The notes beneath the pieces are model-generated. The model saw nothing but the letters and a program-made list of their open reading frames with translations, was not told where the DNA came from and did no database searches. Shown here piece after piece: positions 27,191 through 32,136 of a stretch of 32,136 bases of DNA. Position 1 is the first letter of the stretch; each line of letters starts with the position of its first letter. Both the position numbers and the translations under genes were made by a program. The stretch is from an uncultured Pseudomonadota bacterium (lineage in GTDB: Bacteria > Pseudomonadota > Gammaproteobacteria > Methylococcales > Methylomonadaceae): positions 1 through 32,136 of the forward strand of contig CAINHP010000055.1 in NCBI GenBank assembly GCA_903848905.1. The letters run 5' to 3'.

Positions 27191-27851
27191 GATATTAAAA
27201 GACTTATTTAAAATAATTTCTATTATATTTATCTTGGTGTTGAATGTAGCGCAAGTAAGTTTTGCAATGATGTCCATGGATGAAAAGGGAATGGTCATGA
27301 ACGCGAATAATGATAATTTACCTAAAGACTGTCCGAAAATTTCAGAAGAAGTTAATTTGAGTGTTCATGCAGGAAGGAAATACGCCACGAAATTTAATGG
27401 AAAAATGTTTGCCTTTGACCAGCAAGAGTGGAATGTGGCGCCATGTGCAAAAATCAATATTACATTTATAAATGACGATCAAATCAGGCATCAGTTGATG
27501 ATTCATGGTTTGCCTGGTTATTTATATCCAGAAGGTATGCTCCATTTGGAACTTTACGGTGAGGGTGAGCTTCACGCATCAGTTATATTGCCTAGCCAAA
27601 AAAAGACGTATCTTGTGCATTGTGAATTGGCACAACATGCAGAGAAGGGTATGAAAGCGCAATTGAAAGTGGGTGGTGGCGATGGGGATCTGCCAAGTAT
27701 TCCCGCACTCAGTGCGCCAGTGAAAGTAGATATTTATAAATTAGATTGGCAGGCAGTAATGTGGGGCGGAGTGCTGATTTTACTAGTCTCAGTGCTTGCT
27801 TTTTATAGTGGTCGAGTTTTGTTTTTGTATTATTTGAAAATGAACAAATAG
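27180..27851 (+). CDS. Membrane-anchored blue-copper (cupredoxin) protein
   Basis: A 223-residue protein with a signal peptide (cut probably after VSFA, residue 30), a periplasmic domain and a C-terminal membrane helix (about 196-217, then YYLKMNK). A complete type 1 copper ligand set can be read: H104 (IRHQLM), then C148, H153 and M158 in VHCELAQHAEKGM, spaced C-x4-H-x4-M. This is a plastocyanin/nitrosocyanin-like fold by pattern, not a named family I can assign. Being tied to the membrane and overlapping the multicopper oxidase gene by 11 bp, it is a likely electron or copper partner of that enzyme, or of pMMO, encoded 225 bp downstream. Confidence 0.8.
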   Translation: MKIKILKDLFKIISIIFILVLNVAQVSFAMMSMDEKGMVMNANNDNLPKDCPKISEEVNLSVHAGRKYATKFNGKMFAFDQQEWNVAPCAKINITFINDDQIRHQLMIHGLPGYLYPEGMLHLELYGEGELHASVILPSQKKTYLVHCELAQHAEKGMKAQLKVGGGDGDLPSIPALSAPVKVDIYKLDWQAVMWGGVLILLVSVLAFYSGRVLFLYYLKMNK

Positions 27852-27896
27852 CTGAAAATTAGAATATTTTTTTTAGGTTAAAAAAGATTGTGCGTC

Positions 27897-27920
27897 ATTT
27901 AGAAAATTATTTAGAAAATT
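27897..27920. repeat. 12-bp tandem direct repeat upstream of the pmoC promoter
   Basis: Two exact, adjacent copies of ATTTAGAAAATT (27897-27908 and 27909-27920) end four bases before the -35 element at 27925. The position suits an activator site or an A+T-rich UP element for strong transcription. Confidence 0.75.
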
Positions 27921-27924
27921 GCAG

Positions 27925-27952
27925 TTGACAACAAAGAATGAACTGGTAGACT
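27925..27952 (+). promoter_or_regulatory. Candidate sigma-70 promoter of pmoCAB
   Basis: A perfect TTGACA (27925-27930) is followed after 16 bp by TAGACT (27947-27952), four of six matches to TATAAT. It implies a leader of about 118 nt before pmoC. pmoC of other gammaproteobacterial methanotrophs is also transcribed from a sigma-70 type promoter, so this is expected. Confidence 0.65.
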
Positions 27953-28033
27953 TGACCACGCTAAAAGGAGTTGCGACATTTTGACGCAGTTACCAGAGTT
28001 AAGATGCGGGAAAGGGATGTGATAAACATTGAC

Positions 28034-28051
28034 TCCCGAAAACAATCGGGG
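28034..28051 (+). promoter_or_regulatory. Leader hairpin before the pmoC ribosome site
   Basis: CCCGA (28035-28039) pairs with TCGGG (28046-28050), plus one T-G pair, around a 6-nt loop. It lies 14 bp before the strong AGGAGG ribosome site of pmoC and may stabilise the mRNA or adjust translation. The stem is short. Confidence 0.35.
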
Positions 28052-28076
28052 ATTTAGTAATTTTTAGGAGGTTAAA

Positions 28077-28829
28077 ATGGCCGCTACAACCGAATCAGTG
28101 AGAGCTGATGTTGCGGAAGCACCGCTTTTAAACAAAAAAAATATGTTCGCAGGCGCAGCACTTTACATTGTGTTCTACGGCTGGGTTCGTTGGTATGAAG
28201 GGGTTTACGGCTGGTCAGCTGGTTTAGACTCATTTGCGCCAGAATTTGAAACATACTGGATGAACTTCCTTTATATTGAAATGGTACTAGAAATCGTAAC
28301 CGCTTCTGTATTATGGGGTTATATCTGGAAAAGTCGTGATCGTAAAGTGATGTCAATCACACCACGTGAAGAATTGCGTCGTCATTTCACACATTGGGTA
28401 TGGTTAGTAATGTACGGTATCGCAATTTATTACGGTGCGTCTTACTTCACTGAACAAGATGGTACATGGCATCAAACAATCGTTCGTGACACTGACTTTA
28501 CTCCAAGTCACGTTATCGAATTTTATTTGAGCTACCCAATCTATATCATTACTGGTGTTGCTTCTTTCTTATATGCTAAAACTAGATTGCCAACCTATCA
28601 ACAAGGTTTGCCATTACAGTATTTAGTATCAGTAATTGGACCTTTCATGATTCTTCCAAACGTAGGTTTGAATGAATGGGGTCACACTTTCTGGTTTATG
28701 GAAGAATTGTTTGTTGCTCCTTTACACTACGGCTTCGTATTCTTCGGATGGGCTGCTTTAGGTGTATTAGGTGTTGTGAACATCGAAGTTGGTGCTCTTT
28801 CTAAACTGTTGAAAAAAGACTTAGCTTAA
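28077..28829 (+). CDS. pmoC: Particulate methane monooxygenase subunit C
   Basis: A 250-residue integral membrane subunit of pMMO, the copper enzyme oxidising methane to methanol. The metal ligands known from Methylococcus capsulatus are conserved with a constant offset of 28: D128, H132 and H145 (D156, H160, H173 there; EQDGTWH...PSH) for the CuC site, and N199, H203 and H217 (N227, H231, H245; NEWGHTFW...PLH) for the CuD site. TAGGAGG gives a near-ideal ribosome site. The gene order C-A-B is that of pMMO operons, not of pxmABC. Confidence 0.98.
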   Translation: MAATTESVRADVAEAPLLNKKNMFAGAALYIVFYGWVRWYEGVYGWSAGLDSFAPEFETYWMNFLYIEMVLEIVTASVLWGYIWKSRDRKVMSITPREELRRHFTHWVWLVMYGIAIYYGASYFTEQDGTWHQTIVRDTDFTPSHVIEFYLSYPIYIITGVASFLYAKTRLPTYQQGLPLQYLVSVIGPFMILPNVGLNEWGHTFWFMEELFVAPLHYGFVFFGWAALGVLGVVNIEVGALSKLLKKDLA

Positions 28830-28873
28830 TATTAAGCTTTTCTGAATAAAAACTGTTTAAAACTGTTGTAAAT

Positions 28874-28935
28874 TACTATCTCCCACTGCTCTGCCAATTT
28901 AATAACGGTGGAGCAGTTAAAATAGAGAGATAGTA
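28874..28935 (+). promoter_or_regulatory. Nested hairpin between pmoC and pmoA
   Basis: An outer 9-bp stem (28874-28882, TACTATCTC, with 28927-28935, GAGATAGTA) encloses an inner 7-bp stem (28885-28891, ACTGCTC, with 28911-28917, GAGCAGT). No T-run follows, so it is not a terminator. It is a likely RNA processing or stability element that would uncouple pmoC from pmoAB transcript levels. The 143-bp gap holds no clear promoter. Confidence 0.6.
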
Positions 28936-28972
28936 TCATAAAAATAATTTAAATCCTTTAGGAGGTAAGCTA

Positions 28973-29722
28973 ATGAGCGCATCTCAATCAGCTGTACGGT
29001 CTCGCGCTGAAGCGGTAAAAGTTTCACGCACATTTGACTGGATGATTTTGTTTACGTTGTTCTTCGTAGTATTAGGTGGTTACCACATTCACTATATGTT
29101 GACTGGTGGTGACTGGGATTTCTGGACAGACTGGAAAGATAGACGTTTATGGGTAACCGTTGCGCCAATCGTTTCAATCACGTTCCCTGCTGCAGTTCAA
29201 GCATGCTTATGGTACCGTTACAGATTGCCTTATGGCGCTGTTGTATGTATTTTAGGTTTGTTATTAGGTGAATGGGTTAACCGCTACTTAAACTTCTGGG
29301 GTTGGACATACTTCCCAGTAAACTTCGTATTCCCTTCACAATTAATTCCTGGTGCAATTGCACTTGACGTAATTATGATGTTGGGTGGAAGTATGACATT
29401 AACTGCTGTTGCTGGTGGTATGGCATGGGGTTTATTGTTCTATCCAGGTAACTGGCCAGTTATGGCTCCATTACATGTACCTGTTGAATACAACGGTATG
29501 ATGATGACTTTAGCTGACTTACAAGGTTACCACTACGTAAGAACTGGTACACCTGAATACATCCGTATGGTAGAAAAAGGTACATTAAGAACTTTCGGTA
29601 AAGACGTTGCTCCAGTATCAGCGTTCTTTTCTGGCTTCGTAAGTATCATTATTTACTTCTTGTGGCATTTCTTCGGTAGATGGTTCGCTTCAACAGCTTT
29701 CGTCGATGGCGAAAACGTTTAA
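28973..29722 (+). CDS. pmoA: Particulate methane monooxygenase subunit A
   Basis: A 249-residue membrane subunit (247 in Methylococcus capsulatus) and the standard marker gene of methanotrophs. GGDWDFWTDW, QACLWYRYRLPYG, YFPVNFVFPSQLIPGA and WPVMAPLHVPVEYNG are diagnostic of PmoA rather than AmoA. E195 (GTPEYIRM), near the PmoC metal site in crystal structures, is conserved. The ribosome site AGGAGG stands eight bases ahead of the ATG. Phe, Tyr and Asn codons mostly end in C, in contrast with the surrounding genes, as expected for very high expression. Confidence 0.98.
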   Translation: MSASQSAVRSRAEAVKVSRTFDWMILFTLFFVVLGGYHIHYMLTGGDWDFWTDWKDRRLWVTVAPIVSITFPAAVQACLWYRYRLPYGAVVCILGLLLGEWVNRYLNFWGWTYFPVNFVFPSQLIPGAIALDVIMMLGGSMTLTAVAGGMAWGLLFYPGNWPVMAPLHVPVEYNGMMMTLADLQGYHYVRTGTPEYIRMVEKGTLRTFGKDVAPVSAFFSGFVSIIIYFLWHFFGRWFASTAFVDGENV

Positions 29723-29754
29723 TCTGCGACTACCATTACCACATAGGGGGATAT

Positions 29755-30999
29755 ATGAAATTATTAAAAGACAAAGTTGCTAAATTGTCCTTTGTTGCAT
29801 TGCTTGCGGCTTCTTCTGCAGCAATGCTCTACACACCAACAGCTGCGGCTCACGGTGAAAAATCACAAGCAGCGTTCATGCGTATGCGTACTATTCACTG
29901 GTTTGACCTAAACTGGTCAAAAGAAGAAGTGAAAGTTAACGATACAATGACCGTAACAGGTAAATTCTTGGTTTTCGCAGGATGGCCTGAAACTGTTGAC
30001 AAACCAGACATTGCTTTCTTAAACGTTGGTATTCCTGGTCCAGTTTTCATTCGTGCAGGTTCATGGATTGGTGGTCAATTAGTACCACGTTCAGTTTCAT
30101 TGGAATTGGGCGAAGTTTATGAATTCAAAGTATTATTGAAAGCACGTCGTCCAGGTGACTGGCACGTACATTCAATGATGAACGTTAAAGGCGGTGGTCC
30201 AATCATCGGTCCTGGTAAATGGACAACCATTACCGGTTCTATGAAAGACTTTGTTAACCCTGTAACAACATTAACAGGCGAAACAATCAACCTTGAAACC
30301 TACAATCTTGAAAATACATACTTCTGGCATACCTTGTGGTATGCAATTGGTTTAGCTTGGTTGGCTTATTGGGTTCGTAAACCAATGTTCATTCCACGTA
30401 GTATCGCGGTTGAATCAGGTAAAGCAAATACATTGATTACTAACACTGACAGACAAGTTGGTATTGGTTTCATCGTAGGTACTATTGCTTTAGTTGCAAT
30501 GAGTATGGTTTCTACAAATGAAAAGTATCCTGTAACAACACCGCTACAAGCTGGTTTGTTACGTGGTATGAAGCCTTATGAAATGCCTGCAAGAACTGTT
30601 ACTGTTAAAGTTGAAGATGCAACTTACCGTGTACCAGGTCGTGCAATGCAAATGACTTTGAAAGTTACAAACAATGGTGATTCAGCAGTTCGTTTAGGTG
30701 AATTCAACACTGCTTCTGTTCGTTTCTTAGATCCAGCTGTATTAGAAGATACAACTGGTTATCCAGACGATTTGTTAGCTGAAGAAGGTTTGACTGTTAG
30801 TGATAACAGTCCATTGAAACCAGGTCAAACAAGAACTATTCAAGTAACTGCGTCTGACGCTGCTTGGGAAGTTTATCGTTTAGCTGATTTGATCTACGAT
30901 CCAGACAGTCGTTTTGCTGGCTTGTTGTTCTTCTTTGATGAAAACGGCAAACGTCAAATGATTACAGTGGATGCTCCATTAATTCCTGTATTCATCTAA
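29755..30999 (+). CDS. pmoB: Particulate methane monooxygenase subunit B
   Basis: A 414-residue subunit with a large periplasmic copper-binding part. The true start is the ATG at 29755; the frame runs on upstream inside pmoA, but GGGGGATAT and a clear signal peptide (MKLLKDKVAKLSFVALLAAS and on to TPTAAA) support this one. Cleavage exposes H33 as the mature N terminus. H33, H48 (RTIHWF) and H137/H139 (DWHVHSMM) match the copper ligands of Methylococcus capsulatus residue for residue. Two membrane helices (near 188-205 and 235-255) separate the two cupredoxin domains. The gap to pmoA is 32 bp. Confidence 0.98.
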   Translation: MKLLKDKVAKLSFVALLAASSAAMLYTPTAAAHGEKSQAAFMRMRTIHWFDLNWSKEEVKVNDTMTVTGKFLVFAGWPETVDKPDIAFLNVGIPGPVFIRAGSWIGGQLVPRSVSLELGEVYEFKVLLKARRPGDWHVHSMMNVKGGGPIIGPGKWTTITGSMKDFVNPVTTLTGETINLETYNLENTYFWHTLWYAIGLAWLAYWVRKPMFIPRSIAVESGKANTLITNTDRQVGIGFIVGTIALVAMSMVSTNEKYPVTTPLQAGLLRGMKPYEMPARTVTVKVEDATYRVPGRAMQMTLKVTNNGDSAVRLGEFNTASVRFLDPAVLEDTTGYPDDLLAEEGLTVSDNSPLKPGQTRTIQVTASDAAWEVYRLADLIYDPDSRFAGLLFFFDENGKRQMITVDAPLIPVFI

Positions 31000-31027
31000 T
31001 CGTTTAGCTTAGCTATCTGAAAAGATA

Positions 31028-31063
31028 AAACCCCCGTTTACGAAAGTAACGGGGGTTTTTTAT
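31028..31063 (+). terminator. Strong terminator of pmoCAB
   Basis: A stem of AAAACCCCCGTT and AACGGGGGTTTT closed by AC-GAAA-GT (a GNRA-type tetraloop), followed by T. It lies 28 bp after the pmoB stop. The following 99 bp up to the convergent lipoprotein gene are A+T rich with no other feature. Confidence 0.92.
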
Positions 31064-31162
31064 TATCTGAAAAATTAGTTAGATTATGAAATTATAACCA
31101 AAAACTAATGTGAAATAATTAATACAATAAATAGCCAAATAACAATTATGATATCAGTTTAA

Positions 31163-31795
31163 TTAATTAGTTTTACGTTTTTTACGGAAATAAAAAATAC
31201 TAAATATAAATGCAATTAAAGCTGGAATTCCACCAGCAATTGCAATTTGCATGTTTTCAGTTAATTTAGACAGTATTGATGATTCACCCACGTGAAAATT
31301 AATTTTGAGTCTATCTTCTTCAGATATCGCTTCGTCGCCACCTATAGCTAATATGAGCGAATAATCACCTAATTTATCTAAATCAGCTTGAGCTTCTACA
31401 ACCCCTTTTGAATATATTTTGGGTTGAACTTCATTAAGTGTGCGAATTTCTCTGAAATCTAAAGGTTTTTCCCATATTTTTTCAATTTCAACAACACGTA
31501 TTCCTATGGGGGTTTTACGAATATCACGATCGATTAGGTCTGCGGAAAAAAAAGCTTTACCAATAGTGGGTAATTCTTGACAGTAAGGTTTTAAAAGAGC
31601 TTCGCGATCATTGCCTTCGAGTAGTGTTTTTGGTTTTAAATAAGCGCTGAAATGTACAGCATAAAAATCATTTGCAATTAGACATCCTACGCTATTTATA
31701 TCAGCAATTTGTGGAGGAGTTCCTAATTTATCATTGCTGCAACTTGTCAGAAGTAATGTTGAAATAAGAGTCGTTACAAAATATTTTTTCTTCAT
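31163..31795 (-). CDS. Unknown periplasmic lipoprotein with C-terminal membrane helix
   Basis: A 210-residue protein I cannot name by family. It starts with a lipoprotein-like signal (STLLLTSC, Cys about residue 19), has a mainly beta-type polar body with the motif DRDIRKTPIGIRVVEIEK near residue 95, and ends in a membrane helix (IAIAGGIPALIAFIFSIFYF) followed by RKKRKTN. Signal, periplasmic body and C-terminal helix is also the layout of PmoD/AmoD-type accessory proteins that accompany pmo and amo operons. Together with the adjacent CopC gene, this makes such a role plausible, but residues of a copper site are not evident. It is convergent to pmoB and 54 bp downstream of copC. Confidence 0.65.
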   Translation of the reverse strand: MKKKYFVTTLISTLLLTSCSNDKLGTPPQIADINSVGCLIANDFYAVHFSAYLKPKTLLEGNDREALLKPYCQELPTIGKAFFSADLIDRDIRKTPIGIRVVEIEKIWEKPLDFREIRTLNEVQPKIYSKGVVEAQADLDKLGDYSLILAIGGDEAISEEDRLKINFHVGESSILSKLTENMQIAIAGGIPALIAFIFSIFYFRKKRKTN

Positions 31796-31849
31796 ATTAT
31801 TTTTATTATATAGTTAGGGGAAGGAGGGGTTAACCTTTAAATACTATAA

Positions 31850-32136
31850 TTAAGGTGTTTTGATGGTGAATTGAAATTTTCCGGTAACAATATGTGTGTC
31901 AATTGATACGACACGATATCGTATTGTATAAGTCCCAGAAGATAGAGTTGGTGTTGTACAATAAAGATGAGAAGCATCCATTAATTCTTGTTTAACATCC
32001 TTGTTATCAACACGATTACCTGCACTATCAATCACTGCAAGTGCTTTGTATTCATTTCCAACTTTATCATTAAACCAAACATCAATTTGTTTCGGAGAAC
32101 TGTTTAATGTCGCATTTTTTTCAGGTTGAGATTTCA
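31850..32136 (-). CDS. CopC-domain copper-binding protein (5' end outside window)
   Basis: The last 95 codons of a CopC-like periplasmic protein run off the window edge. The visible part has the CopC beta-sandwich wording: NATLNSSPKQIDVWFNDKV, then KALAVIDSAGNRVD, and at the end YTIRYRVVSIDTHIVTGKFQ and FTIKTP. The Asp and His of SIDTH correspond to the conserved Asp-x-His Cu(II) ligands of CopC. The N-terminal His ligand and signal peptide would lie beyond 32136, as would any copD partner. CopC genes commonly accompany pmo and amo operons, and this one faces pmoCAB. Confidence 0.85.
   Translation of the reverse strand, partial: KSQPEKNATLNSSPKQIDVWFNDKVGNEYKALAVIDSAGNRVDNKDVKQELMDASHLYCTTPTLSSGTYTIRYRVVSIDTHIVTGKFQFTIKTP

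Noticed and set aside
29680-29754. A longer PmoB starting inside pmoA
   Set aside because: It would hide the signal peptide. The ATG at 29755 has a G-rich ribosome site and puts the copper ligand at H33, as in the known protein.

Overview
The window comes from a gammaproteobacterial aerobic methanotroph of the order Methylococcales. The main evidence is a complete particulate methane monooxygenase operon, pmoC-pmoA-pmoB, at 28077-30999. All three subunits keep the metal ligands known from Methylococcus capsulatus. The DNA is A+T rich, and the housekeeping genes (rho, ntrC, tatBC, prmC, hflD, rppH, speD, gltB) are of gammaproteobacterial type. I cannot fix the genus without a search.

Layout. 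(1) 141-3382: on the minus strand a ferritin-like DUF455 protein, a methylthioinosine/methylthioadenosine phosphorylase and Rho, with a small ComEA-like protein on the plus strand between them. (2) 3694-6415, plus strand: an NtrC regulator with no partner kinase nearby, a YhfA-type OsmC protein and SpeD starting at TTG. (3) 6459-8193, minus strand: a GlcF-like iron-sulfur protein overlapping an unknown four-helix membrane protein. (4) 8398-12348, plus strand: tatB-tatC (no tatA), a MORN-type lipoprotein, moaB, a DUF423 membrane protein, hflD and prmC. (5) 12418-16701, minus strand: an EF-G of the second Vibrio-like type, a decayed bioA pseudogene with five in-frame stops and two frameshifts, and a HAD-IB phosphatase. 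(6) 16861-25416, plus strand: rppH, then an operon of an unusually long glutamate synthase (1821 aa), a CysJ-type diflavin reductase and a family 5 uracil-DNA glycosylase. (7) 25526-32136: a copper and methane-oxidation island. It holds a membrane-anchored two-domain multicopper oxidase, a membrane-anchored blue-copper protein and pmoCAB on the plus strand, facing an unknown membrane-anchored lipoprotein and a CopC protein (cut by the window end) on the minus strand.

How the genes fit together. Region 7 makes the enzyme that oxidises methane to methanol and surrounds it with periplasmic copper proteins that could supply copper, protect against Cu(I), or carry electrons. In region 6, ammonium assimilation through glutamate synthase is paired with a CysJ-like NADPH diflavin reductase instead of the usual GltD subunit. 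I infer an alternative electron input, which would be the least ordinary metabolic arrangement here. The destroyed bioA suggests loss of standard biotin synthesis unless another copy or enzyme replaces it.

No tRNA, rRNA, CRISPR array, insertion sequence or phage gene was recognised. The strongest candidates for new biology are the multicopper oxidase/cupredoxin pair beside pmoCAB, the gltB-cysJ pairing, and the regulatory structures around pmoC: a 12-bp tandem repeat just above the promoter and a nested hairpin between pmoC and pmoA.
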